Shown here: positions 34,901 through 44,989 of the stretch, one piece after another
How the letters are laid out: each line of letters opens with the position of its first letter
Numbering within the stretch: position 1 is the first letter of the stretch
Assembly: GCA_007644065.1 (NCBI GenBank)
Contig: VJWN01000030.1
Coordinates: 1 to 64,000, forward strand
DNA from: Margaritispora aquatica
Lineage: Eukaryota; Ascomycota; Leotiomycetes; Helotiales; Discinellaceae
Direction of reading: 5' to 3'
DNA: 64,000 bases
Program-made: the position numbers and the translations under genes
The notes under the pieces: model-generated
What the model saw: only the letters and a program-made list of their open reading frames with translations
The model's database searches: none
Told to the model about the DNA's origin: nothing

Positions 34901-35097
34901 ACTGATGTATTGCTACTTTCCCAGGTAACTCCTAGTCCGTGTGAGTCCACAGGCAAGAAGATGTTCCCACGGACGTCTTCGACATTGGTCACATTGAAAG
35001 CAGAGAGCGCTGCGCTGACCAGTTCTGTTGCATTTTGGGCTTGTATAACTGTAGCAAGTGCGAGAATGCAGGAGACAAGTAGATGATGAGTCTGCAT
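31996..35097 (-). CDS. Secreted two-domain GH43 enzyme with central LamG-like domain
   Basis: A single exon of 1033 aa with ATG at 35097; the upstream in-frame GTG at 35109 is not needed. A signal peptide (MQTHHLLVSCILALATVIQAQ) is followed by a bacterial Ig-like segment (about 25-110) and a first GH43 propeller (about 115-420; GLRDPF, NTWAPEAYYDPEIG, VEGPTAF). Next comes a concanavalin/LamG-like domain (about 445-640; MTFDGVDDYIQLP, YIGRSTYTSDKLFKGQVREF) and a linker. A second GH43 propeller (about 735-1033) shows all three usual acids: YADPNVF, IDPDAF and REGQF. Such enzymes act on arabinan or xylan side chains in plant cell walls. The first propeller has the less standard motif set. A TTTATAAAG box sits at about 35150, about 50 bp upstream of the ATG. 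Confidence 0.9.
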   Translation of the reverse strand: MQTHHLLVSCILALATVIQAQNATELVSAALSAFNVTNVEDVRGNIFLPVDSHGLGVTWESSNTSVITSDGIVNRPAADTQVTLTASIDYEGVKLQRQIIASVRQAVHLGPFAGYAFSYFTGSSIAGEKIYFAASNGNDALHWSELNGGQPVLTSTFGTKGLRDPFLIRSPEGDTFYLIATDLSIGSGTSWGDSVRIGSRYLEVWESHDLKTWSAQRHVLVSPPTAGNTWAPEAYYDPEIGAYAVFWASSLYTEADVNHTGSTYHRMLYATTRDFVTFSNPVVWQDANMSRIDSTVIQANGLFYRFTKDEGASGTGCSDIIQESSSSLRATLESWTIVDACIGRKAGTSSVEGPTAFHSNTGDVNGDKFYLFVDEYGGRGYIPLETTNISNPDWKVSSSYSLPTSPRHGTVVPVTAAELTSLLPVTLAPKAVNSNSEILRYDFTKLNGTLLPDVSGNNQTATVQGGATINNGTMTFDGVDDYIQLPNNLLAGVTNMTIEMEVLIDSTQQTPYFIFGIGNTLSGVGNGYLFTTGSPYRTSIATGNWATEQTATSGSVLGQSSWQYLTWTLQGKTAIIYLNGYEVGRNEAVTIIPGSIGGGYTSANYIGRSTYTSDKLFKGQVREFAIFNKALSASEVLLRSGNVATISNVSLSDASKLKVPAILNADLHEVVFGVMPETDLTSLAPVFSTVIGITSSPAPGTVVDLTVNATYVLHQGDTVVAEWTMKAVQMRSPILPGLYADPNVFVYNRTYYIYVTTDGVAGWGGKDFYVWQSTDLVTWTRSETPILTLDGTNGNVPWASGNAWAPTIAERGGKFYFYFSGHNPTYGLKTIGVAIADSPEGPFTAQPTAMILQNEIITSGQAIDPDAFLDPVSGTYYLFWGNGKPLMAELNSDMISINWDTAQAITGLTNFREGQFVVYRAGLYHLTYSIDDTGSENYRVGYATSPNPTGPWTYRGVILQKDTSQGILGTGHNSILNVPGTDDWYIVYHRFAIPGGGGYRRETTMDRLLFDATTGLIQTIKPTLTSVGAQLIL

Positions 35098-35736
35098 ATT
35101 TGCTTTCACCTTGAGCTAACATGAATAAGATAACCGGAAGGCGGAAGAGGCTTTATAAACAAATCACTCACTTGCTATTAGGAACAGCTTGACTTGAGAA
35201 CAACATCCTACCTCCTACCTCGGCAATCATAGCCAGACAACACCAGATTTTATGGCAAGCCGTTGAAGATCCTTGCAGTTCGGCCCCAGTTTCCCCGGAA
35301 AAGAATATTGTGTCCGGCGGGAGGGGCGCAACTTTATCGTAACATGCACCCGATTTGTGCGCTAAAGGCAGCAGATCTATGAGCCCCCATCACACGGAGG
35401 AATTCTAACTGCACCATAGAAGCGACAGATATTTGAGTGGAGAAGGGTCTTGTATCTTACCTATTTTTTTTCTTCCTTTCAGGCTATATCATACACTTAA
35501 GAACCTGAGCGAATAGCAGCACTACTGCTGCTACTGTCACTAAGCGAGACCGAGCAGACTGTCTGGGTAGGGTACGTAGTGGGGCTACCTGGATAATCTG
35601 GCTACTAGTGTACATGTACCCAGATAAACAGTTATCCTGGCAACAACGAGTTGCATTATTGTGAGAGTTCGACATGATCTTGGCACTTTTTTCACGGGCA
35701 ACTTACCTACCTAAGTAGGATGTGATTCAAGAACTA
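35098..35736. other. Promoter region of the GH43 gene and spacer
   Basis: It contains the TATA-like box of the GH43 gene; otherwise only short frames. No further gene is supported. Confidence 0.5.
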
Positions 35737-36582
35737 TCACGTGTGTGGCAAATTGGCGAAATATTCATTCAATTGTGGATGCATTTCCATGGTTGGTCCA
35801 AAGCTTCCGGTGTGTTGATTGAGGATGAGACCCATCATTGTCTCGACCCAGTTGCGAGGAACTCCATTGAAGAAATTGAGGAAGTTTCTTGACATTGCCA
35901 TGACATGTGCGTCAATAGAAGGCAATGATTGAAATTGAGCTCCAGTATGCTATAAGGTAATTAGAATTGTCAAAGAGCGAGAGGAGGGAACAGACAGTGG
36001 TATGTGCTTGAAGCTCCCGTGTGCTAATGTTCGGGTTCATTCTGTACTGTGAGGTATCGTTAGGGTGAGCTGGGGCTGGTGGTAAAGCTCCAGCTTGTTG
36101 CTGCTGCAAGAGGTTAGCGAGAGTGGTTCTGACATTTGTGGATTACCATACCGTGTGGTAGGCTTGAGACTCCTGTGCAGCATTGGCGCTCGGGTTAGTC
36201 GAGGTAAGAAGCTGCGTGCTACTACTAGGGTTGATACGTGGTGGAGCTTTCATTTGCTATATAACGTGAGCAGGGTGAAGGAAGTAGGCTGAGGAGATGA
36301 CATACACTGACTTGGGCTTGGGGCTCCAGTTGCGGTAGACCACTTTGTCCGACGACGATGTAAGGCGTTGCAGCTCCGTTGGATTTTGGCTGCTTGTTAT
36401 AGACAAGGTATGGCGAGTCAGGTAGATCTTTGAACAAACCAGCGACCTCTTGATATTTTAGGGCTCCAGTGGCAGGGAGCTTGAACTGGCTCTTGTTGGC
36501 CAAGAAGTAATCCAAAGATTCATCTTGCTAGGTTGATTTTCTTGGCCCATCAAGTCACTCCTAATGCAGGTATTAATACCAT
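35737..36582 (-). CDS. Orphan protein built from five phase-0 exons; first exon coding part is the ATG alone
   Basis: Predicted coding exons: 36580-36582 (ATG only), 36312-36527, 36152-36256, 35996-36103, 35737-35949; total 214 aa, every junction in phase 0. Donors are GTATTA, GTCAGT, GTATGG and GTCTGT; acceptors are CCTAG, TATAG, TGCAG and TATAG. The N-terminal part is folded-looking (DESLDYFLANKSQFKLPATG, ALKYQEVAGLFKDLPDSPYL). The middle is Gln/Pro/Ser-rich, and the C-terminal part carries the NFFNGVPRNWVE and GPTMEMHPQL motifs shared with 30868-31239. No family is recognised. The start is the weakest call; a longer upstream exon is excluded only by a TAG just before this ATG. Confidence 0.5.
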
Positions 36583-36604
36583 CTAGTAGGGCAGGTCGAC
36601 TCTG

Positions 36605-37640
36605 CTAATGGCGAGCTTTCCTTTCATCTCCAGCTAGACCGGCGCGGTAAGTAAAACCACTTGAAGTAATCCAGATAGCACAGTATTGGTCTGGCTCATA
36701 CTCGTTGACTCTTTCAATGAAAATTGTCAGGCCTTCGAACTCTGGCTTCCTATTCAAGGCGTGCAAGGTTGACAATCCCTTGCGACCAGCTATGTTGGGA
36801 AAGATGTCCCTGTTGTGAGATATAAGAAAGGCCGGCTGTACGAAAGATGGTGGACAGCCCATTGTGCAACCATCGCAATTAAATTCGTAGATGGAAGTAG
36901 CTTGGAGGACATGTGGCCTTGTGGCCTTGAGCATCTCTGAATGGAGCATGAGACAATAAGTTCCTCTGAGCAAGAGATGTAAAGAGCGGCTTACTTGTAG
37001 ACCATGGCGGCCTTAGAGGAATCCTCATTCTTGACCCCAAAGTTCTACTTGACAGGGACATCTATGGTTCTGATGGCACTCTTCAATAGTTTTTCTATCT
37101 AACTACCTGAACATATATTTCCAAGAGAAGGAGATAGCGTTCCTTTTCTCCTGTTGGAGCCCTCCTTGAGACGTGACAGCAGCCTAAACCAAAGGTGCAA
37201 TCATGTGTGATGTCCACTTAGAATAGGCGACATGGAAGTCATTAGAGAAGATTCCGCGGACGTCGACGGTGCCAGTCACTATTGAGAAGAGTATCGATGC
37301 CTAGTCCAAGGTCCTGTAGTATACGAGAAGCTTTTGAAATAGATCTGGGTCGGTGGAAGACCAGGTGGCCCATATTAGCTCCCATTTCATGAAAGGGATG
37401 TGTTTGGTGCGGAATTCTGAAATGAAGTAGCTTTCATTATGTGTCTTGCGAGACAGAACCGAATCCCACAGTTTGTGTAATGCCTCTGGTTACAATTTCA
37501 CCCTTAATTATGGTCTCGCGCATGAATGGGAAGGTCAAAGTTGTCGTTGGTGTAGGCAGCGATTTCTTCGTAGCAGAAACCACTTGCGCGAATGGTATCC
37601 GAGATATTTCTGGGAAGATTGTCTAGCCTTCTTAGCATGC
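36605..37640 (-). pseudogene. Relic of an unrecognised protein gene
   Basis: Protein-like sequence reads along the minus strand: NLPRNISDTIRASGFCYEEI, then YFISEFRTKHIPFMKWELIW, WSSTDPDLFQKLLVYYRTLD, VTGTVDVRGIFSNDFHVAYS, EKLLKSAIRTIDVPVK and finally 123 residues ending GFTYRAGLAGDERKARH. TAG codons interrupt at 37301-37303, 37184-37186 and 37045-37047, and frame changes occur near 37500, 37110 and 36980. The last would be solved by a 29-nt GTAAGC...GCTCAG segment (36966-36994), very short for an intron. The conserved-looking pieces suggest a globular protein of more than 300 aa, now dead. Confidence 0.55.
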
Positions 37641-37988
37641 AGTTTCAATAATTTGTGCCTGCAATCTGACAGCAGATTGGTGTAGTAATTGGTGCTCCAT
37701 GGATTCATCGTGGTTGCTCTGCGGATTGCCGCCTATGCTTGGCGTGGTAGAGAAGGAAGAGGTCAAAATACATGGTTGCGTGAGCAGGCGAAGGGAGTTT
37801 AGTCATGTGACGTCGACCCTATGCAGAAGGTTGGTCTGATTTTCAAGACTGAATTGATATATATTTACATAGCAAGAGCTCCAGGGAAAGATATAAGGCA
37901 GTAGTATATAGAAGCTGGAAACAATTCAACAGTCTTCAGTGACAGACTGAAGCATTTTATACACATTTATGTTCCTCCTTCCTACTAA

Positions 37989-40226
37989 TCATGCCGCAGT
38001 CAAAGCCCACTCTCGATACCAATCCAAACATTCCTTGTTTGCCACACTCGCACCAACCTTGATATTCATCCCACAAACTATCTGCTTGACAGCAATCTCG
38101 ACCCTATCACCAGTCAGTACAGCAGACCTTAGCAACTGACAAACTCACTTCTTTCCATTTCCCGTCACAGGAATCTCCAAACATGTGTCAATAATCCCTG
38201 GCACATGCCTTGCCGACAACTCCTTCCTCACAATCGACTTGATTCTACTCCTCGTTTCATCATCCAGTTCCCTCCCTGGAGCCATCTTGAGAAAGAGCAC
38301 AACTGTCTCATCGGTATCAGTCTCTCTTCGCCTCCCAACACAAACAGCATCTTCCACTTCCGCCGCAAAATGCTTGAGCAACACATTGTATATCTCCGCA
38401 CTGCCAAACCGAACACCGCTTGGCTTCAAGATCCCATCACTCCTGCCTAGCATCGTCAAACCTCCAGTCTTCTCAAAGCGAACGAAATCACCATGATGCC
38501 ACACCCCCTCAAACATCTCAAAGTATGCTTCCCTATACTTTGCTTGTCCCTTCGCAGGATCTGCACTCCAAAATGTGACTGGCTGACATGGGAAAGGCTT
38601 AGTGCAGACTAAATCTCCTTCCTCTCCGTCAGGCACAGCAATACCATCAGGAGACCAGGCTGCAATAGCCATCCCAAGACCCGAGCATTGAATTTCACCA
38701 GAGTAAACGGGAATGAGAGGACAAGGTGCACCAAAAAGGGATATAATATCTGTGCCTCCAGTGATGGAACCAAGATTTAAACTTGGTGGAAATGCTTGAT
38801 AGACATAATTGAACGTTGATGGAGCGAGAGGAGAACCTGTTGAGTAAATTGCCTTTAGAGAACTGAGGTCGACATTGTGTGGTGACTTCATTGGAAACAG
38901 TGCTTTTTGTTCGAGCATAGACAGATATTTGGCACTTGTTCCGAAATGTGTGATCTTGAGGTCCTGGATCAGAAGTGACATGGTGAGCTCGCCATTAGGA
39001 TAGAAAGGTGAGCCATCGTAAAGAATGATTGTTGCACCAGATGCAAGTGAAGACACCAACCAGTGCCACATCTGGAAAGGTTAGCGTGGTAATGACAGAA
39101 CAGTTGGAACGAGAATACCATCCAAGTTGTTGTCGTAAAGTAAAGTATACGATCTCCTGGATGAATGTCGCAGTGAATAATATGTTCTTTCTTGTGTTGT
39201 ATGAGTGTTCCAGCAGAAGAATGAACGATACACTTTGGAGCACCCGTGGTACCGGAGGAATAAAGAATGTAGAGAGGATGAGAGGGAGGAAGTTGAGCGA
39301 ATGAGATCGGCTCAGAAGATTTTGGAGCGCTATAAGTCAGCATAGAAACATCAAAACAATCAGACATACCTTTCAATGAATTTCTCATAACTCCATGCCT
39401 TTCCACCAACAGGATTCAGCCCTTCCAGCTTCATCTCAAACCCATTCACAGTCTCCAAAACAACACAAGCCTCAAGACCTTTCAGTCCTTCCACAATCTC
39501 CTTGACTTTCTGATAACTTCCATGCACTTTACCATTGTATCTCACAGCATTATCCACCAACAAAACCTTGGGACTAATTTGTACCAGTCTTTCCAAGACA
39601 GCGGTAACTCCTGTATCAGGACTCACACCAGTCCAAATTGCCCCAATCGACGCGGCAGCCAACATTGCCACTACAGCTTGGGCATGATTCCCAAGAAATC
39701 CAGCAACACGGTCTGATTCTTTGACTCCATGATGTCGAAATGCTGCAGCAAGAAGACGGACACGTTCACGAAGTTCGTCCCAGGTGATACTCGAGTGCCC
39801 GACTTCATTTGCTTCAATTATCGCTGGCGAAGAAGGATCGATGTTAAGATTGGCGGGGTAAAGAAGGTTTTCCGCAAAATTAAGACGAGATCCAGCGAAG
39901 AAATCCGGTCTTGGGAATAAAGGAGCATTCTCTGGCAAGACCTGAAACCTCATGAGCTTACTATATAAAATCACATGATCGCATTCACTCACCTCAGTGT
40001 ACTTCTTTTCAGCAACAATACCAGTAAAGTCCCAAACGTCGGCCCAGAACGCTCCAATGTTATCATTTGACCACAAATACAGGTCGTTGTATGACTTCAA
40101 ATTGAGGCTGTACTTTTGATTCACCCGCTGCATGAACCCCGCCATCCGTGTCGAGTCAGGATGGGCATGTGTCCATAGAATTGGCTTTGATGCCTGCCCA
40201 TTGGCCGTGGAGGATACTGAAGTCAT
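37989..40226 (-). CDS. Acetoacetyl-CoA synthetase (acetoacetate-CoA ligase)
   Basis: Five exons: 39993-40226, 39370-39941, 39119-39329, 38149-39071, 37989-38103; 684 aa, normal for the family. It is an ANL-superfamily adenylate-forming enzyme that converts acetoacetate, ATP and CoA to acetoacetyl-CoA in the cytosol, feeding isoprenoid and sterol synthesis. The N-terminal region (LWTHAHPDSTRMAGFMQRVN, FFAGSRLNFAENLLYP) is diagnostic. The ATP-binding loop is YILYSSGTTGAPKCIVH, the hinge region GRSDGILKPSGVRFGSAEIY, and the C-terminal catalytic lysine region PVTGNGKK is completed across the last intron. All splice sites are canonical and no damage is seen. Confidence 0.93.
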
Positions 40227-40561
40227 GCTTTCAATTGAGATACGCCTGATCTGATCACAAGAAGAGACAGCTTCCTTAATTACTTCATGTTCGAGATCAA
40301 GATAGTTCGTCTTGCCTCGGCTTAAGGGAGCGATCGGAGGACTAGTTCGGATTATGTAATCTCACTGTCATGTCATGAATGATAATAGTAATATCCGCAC
40401 GAGTTGCTAAAGGGAGCACTCATTGCTTTCGCGTAGTAACATCAGACTATGAAGGAGAGGTGAGAAGGGGCTCGTTTTGAACAATATCACATGACTGGAA
40501 TCGAGTTTTCATGAAATGTCCTCGAGGAAACAGCATATCCTTTTAACATTGCTCAGTGCTC
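40227..40561. other. Promoter of the synthetase gene and 3' region of the transporter
   Basis: Both neighbours are on the minus strand, so this holds the promoter of the acetoacetyl-CoA synthetase. No gene is seen. Confidence 0.5.
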
Positions 40562-41750
40562 TCATGCATTAATACTTCCTCTCCTAACCACATCAGCAAC
40601 CTCGGCCTGGTCCGCAAGAAGAGGACTCTCCTCATCTGGAACCTTTGCTTTCACGCTCGCATGAGGTTTCTGTAAGGCAGACCAGAGCGTACTTGCAATC
40701 ACAATTGCTCCACCAGCAAGACTCCATCCACCAGGAAGCACACCCCAAATAGCCCAATCAAAAGTCAAGGCAAAAAGCACTTGAGTATACATCATACTTG
40801 TAGCTTTACTGCTTCTATCCAATTGAAGACCAGCCGTTAAAAGGAACTGTAATCCAAATCCAAACACACCAAGAAGTAAATTCAAGGTCCATTCTTGAAT
40901 CGTGTTAGGCATAACGAAACCAATACCGGGGACAACGAGGAGAGCTATCGCTGACCCGGTCGACGATATTGCTGAGAAGTAGAACACACTGATCAAGGGA
41001 TGTGCTCGGTTTCCAATTCCTCTGATAGTTGTATAAGCTCCAGACGCGGCCAGGACACCAATCAAGGAGATAATTATTGCAATGAGACGCTGGACATGAG
41101 TGACAGCATCGGCCTCGGTCGCGTCGGCATGAACACCATCATGTCCAAATATTGCAGCAGGATGGGCAATCATGACCACACCCAATAGCGCAATGAGACC
41201 AGCAATCAATTCTCTGTGGGTGAAAACCTGTCCAAAGAGGACGGAGCACGCATAAGCAGTGACAATTGGCACCAAGAAACGAAAGACAGTAGCTTCAGCA
41301 AGCGGTATATAATGAACGGAATCTAGATTTGTTAGGCAAGAAAGTGAAGAAGGCGAGATACTCACAATATAAACAGAAGATACCGCAGAATCCAAACAGC
41401 GATCGAAGAACCAAAAGAGCTCTAACGCTTCGATTTCCAAGTGGAAAATCCGGAACTTGAGTCCACCACATGTAAATCAAGCACAACACACAGGTTATGA
41501 GCATGCGGGAGAATATGACCTGGACGGTTGGTTAGATGAGGTGTCAATTGGAAGCACCGAGACGAACCTGAAAGGAATGTATCCCATGATCTCCTTGTTG
41601 GAGGTATCTCGCAATGGCATCATTGCAAGATCCAAAGCATTCAGAGAACAAGATCAAGATCGCTCCTTTGTTGTCAATCCATAATGATTGAAGTGTGGAT
41701 TGAGTCTCAATGGTTTCATACTCCTCATGATCCTGACCAGGAGATGTCAT
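40562..41750 (-). CDS. EamA/DMT-family membrane transporter
   Basis: Three exons: 41568-41750, 41366-41519, 40562-41322; 365 aa. The cytosolic N-terminus is acidic (MTSPGQDHEEYETIETQ). About ten transmembrane helices fall into two EamA halves: GAILILFSECFGSCNDAIAR starts the first, and YYSVHYIPLAEATVFRFLVP is the conserved end-of-helix region. The second half spans residues about 180-320. The tail is hydrophilic with an ESPLLADQ di-leucine-like motif, suggesting vacuolar or endosomal sorting. The substrate cannot be told; relatives are annotated as drug/metabolite or SLC35G-type carriers. Confidence 0.88.
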
Positions 41751-42839
41751 TTCGTTGGTGGGGTTTATTGGTGAAGCGATGAATGGGGACCAAGATTTCG
41801 AGTAGCCCTACAATTATACTTATACAAATGGAGCAATAGGATAACTCATTTGAAAGCGAAAACTCTGGTCCCACCCCACTCACCCACCTTTGAAAGCCGC
41901 TGACGGTACTCCGTAATGTGAGACCTCAGGTGCCACTTTTTTAACGCCGTCAACGTTGGCCGCAGCATGCTACCCCGTGGGTCCGATGACGGAGTAATAT
42001 GGTAATATAATACCTTATGGTAACATAGTATGGCCTGCTCGAAGGATTCATCTTCTTCCATGTAGAAATTAGGGAGGAAGATCGATTCTTTGGTACACTG
42101 AGTTGCAAAAATGTCCTGCGAACTGACTTGAACGTGTCGAAGTGAATTTCACTTGAGACTGGAAGGCTCTTGAATTGGGACCCACTTGAGCCCGCCAAGA
42201 CAGGCCCGTTTTTCAAGATCTTCATCAGCTTCATCAAAACCACCAGTTCATCTTCACCAAGTTCATCCCTCAAATCCATCAAGTTCACTAACAATCATCT
42301 AATGTCCACATGAAACTAGGTACACAGCTGACCATTTCTCGTCATGCTCGAGGGCCATCAAACCCCCCCCCCCCACAATCAAGCCATTGTCGTACTCACG
42401 ATGGAGAGCTGTTTTACCTGATCATGTTTATTCGTCAAACGTATTTGCTATTCCTTTCTGAAATCTTATCTGTATTTGTGCATCCCATTTCAAGCTCTGC
42501 AGTTTGATGCTTGTCTCCATTTACACAAGCTACTTGTTATTCAGATTTTTTGTTCTAGTAAGGTCAGAGTCAGACAGTTGAAGGTGACCTCTTCTCAGTC
42601 AGTCTTGCCAGTATAACGTGTCTTTCCGCGATATCAAAAGCTCATCTAGATTCAAATGGGCGAGAGACCACTTCTCTGCCTATGCATATGCATCTCGCTC
42701 TACATAGGTTCTGCCCCTCTCGCTCGTGATTGGTTGTCCCGTGACGCGGTTCAGCCTCACAGCATTGAAGATGAACTGACTCTCATTCTTGCAAACATCC
42801 TCTCTCAAAGCTGATATCAGAGAAGTCCTCGCACATCAA
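41751..42839. other. Divergent intergenic region, includes a C12 run
   Basis: It lies between the transporter (minus) and the CorA-like gene (plus). 42363-42374 is twelve consecutive C. A 115-codon minus-strand frame at 41950-42294 has protein-like leucine-rich sequence but begins in the probable transporter promoter and is unsupported. Confidence 0.45.
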
Positions 42840-44427
42840 ATGTCCTTTCAGCATCCTCGTCGTCCCAAGATGGGGGCATGGCTCTGTGCTGAAGGGCCAT
42901 ATCTAGACTTGATCTCAAGTATGCCTGGAATCTCTCCAGAAATCGAGAAACCAGATCCCAAGAACAAGAACATCGGATCACGGATAGGGCAGTCTCGATC
43001 AGTGATGTATGAAATGAGCTCCAATACCGCGTGGTCACGCACAACCTTCACCACTGCTAGTGAGGTCAGAAGCCATCTCAAAGCTCAGCCAACCACCGAC
43101 AAGCCATACCACAGAATCTACATCCTCGAAGGATTAGATCCTGAATTTATCGAGGCCTACGGATCACACTTTCTCATGGATCCATCTTTCTTCATCAGAC
43201 AAGAGCGCAATGAGACGTGGAATTCGGGGGATCTTGAATCTCATATCAATGATCCATGTTCTCTTCCATCCACTGTGGATCCGACGAAATACTTCAGAAT
43301 CAAGTACCGCGAGGTTCGTGAATTTGGACCTAACTTGGAAGCTTGGCAGACAACTTGTGCAATGACAGAGAGGCATGTTTCGGCAATTGGTTTTAATGGT
43401 AAACTTGATACTGTGGGGCTTGTGTCTCGAAGATTATCATTCTGGTCCAAAACGAGTAATAATGGTAGCTGGGATGGTACGTTTGATTCAGTTCCCTAAG
43501 TCTTATTTCCTGACAATATCAGTTGTGTTTCTTTGTGACCCGGCCACAAAGATGATACATAGACCGTGTAAACCACCACTGTCGATTGGATTCCACACTG
43601 AGCTGATACCGAGTGAGCCATTTCAAGGCGGATATGTCGATTTCACGGCATATCGACCAAATGCGTTATATCAAGCGCCACCAAGGACTTCTTTGCTAGA
43701 CGACATATGTCACTACCTTGAATGCCACTCACCAACAGCAATTTCGCTTATTTCTCCTCTCTCTGCTGCTTCTCTACCCATGAAGATTCTATGTGGACAC
43801 TACATGAAAGTAGTCGACTACTTCGAAGTGGTGCTCCATCGACTAAACCAAACAGAGTGGCAGCTTTCTCGACGCAGCGATTATGCAGATTATAATGTCC
43901 CAGCAGTCGAAGAGCAATGGAGCAGTATTCATGTGACCCGCAAGCGATTGACGATGTATATTGGCGATCTTCAAGAAGCGATCAAAGATATCACAGTTGG
44001 TGCTAGCACTGCAAACGCTGAATGGGAGTCTGTCAGAATTGACCTTCGGTACATTCTTCAACGCCTAGAAAAAACAAAGTGCGAAGTGGACGAAGCTGTT
44101 ACCTCTGCCATGGGCTACTCCAATATTGTCGGCAACCAGCAAGCGTTGATTGAAGCTCGGCGATCTGTCAGGGAAGCAAAACAAAGCAAATCACTTACAG
44201 TTTTAGGCTTGATTTTTATTCCACTGGCGTATACATGCGGTTTGTTCAGCATGAGTGATCAATTCATGCCAGGAAAGCCTTTGTTCTGGGTCTACTTTGC
44301 GGTTTCTGTTCCTCTTATTTTGCTTGTGTTTCTCGCCACATTTTTCTTGCAGTTAGGCTATGATAAAAATGGCACTGCGTGGTCAATGCAACAGTTTACA
44401 ACAAGCTTCAAGGAGAAGATCAACTAG
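42840..44427 (+). CDS. CorA-like transmembrane protein
   Basis: Two exons: 42840-43476 and 43523-44427; 513 aa. The ATG at 42840 is preferred over the upstream in-frame TTG. A long cytosolic N-terminal domain has fungal-type CorA features (LEGLDPEFIEAYGSHFLMDP, where Leu/Asp residues precede the predicted Mg-binding fold). A coiled helical stalk (about 330-430, VRIDLRYILQRLEKTKCEVD) leads to two transmembrane helices near the C-terminus. The loop after TM1 reads GLFSM in place of the GMN motif of true CorA magnesium channels, as in many fungal CorA-like proteins. Ion transport is therefore uncertain. Confidence 0.85.
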
Positions 44428-44989
44428 CTCTGAGGGATCAAGCGTCAGCTCAAGCGACCTTCTCTCTGCAATACCCTCTCGATTTCATGCTCGGCTAAAT
44501 CTTTCACCCACCTCAAGTTGGGCAAATGACAACATCCTTGGGATCAAAACACGCATATTAAGGAAGGTGGACATCTCGTTGCTTTACAAACTGATCGAAA
44601 TGGGCATTGGACATCTCCTAAATCCAGCTTGATAAGGTACATTTAGCGACTTGCCTAATCGAGCCGCACTAATTCTCGTATCCGCCATGAACCAACCAAT
44701 ACCAATCTTCGGATGCTTTTCTCACATTGGAGCGGTACATTTTAACCTTGAATCAATCAAGCATCCGACAAGCATTTCTCTTGCGCCATCATATGCAGCT
44801 CAAAGAGGAAGCTTTGAAGCTTGGCTTTAGACTTGAAGAGGGAAGCACTCATGCGAAAATGATGGTAAACCTTATCTCAGAGACGATATTGCTTCCGACA
44901 CGAGGTATATAATGGGCGCGGCTTCATTTGGATTCTGATGGCAAGCCCATCGAGGACTTCTCCTGTAGTCATTTCCACCTTCGCTCAAA
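44428..44989. other. Intergenic, no gene seen
   Basis: It holds the 3' UTR of the CorA-like gene and the leader of the protease gene. Only short unconvincing frames occur. Confidence 0.45.

Noticed and set aside
37989..41750. Possible metabolic gene cluster (CoA ligase plus transporter)
   Set aside because: The ligase is a primary-metabolism acetoacetyl-CoA synthetase and the transporter is a generic EamA protein; no backbone synthase or tailoring enzyme is nearby.
41950..42294. 115-codon minus-strand frame with leucine-rich start
   Set aside because: It overlaps the likely transporter promoter and has no splice, domain or start context to support it.
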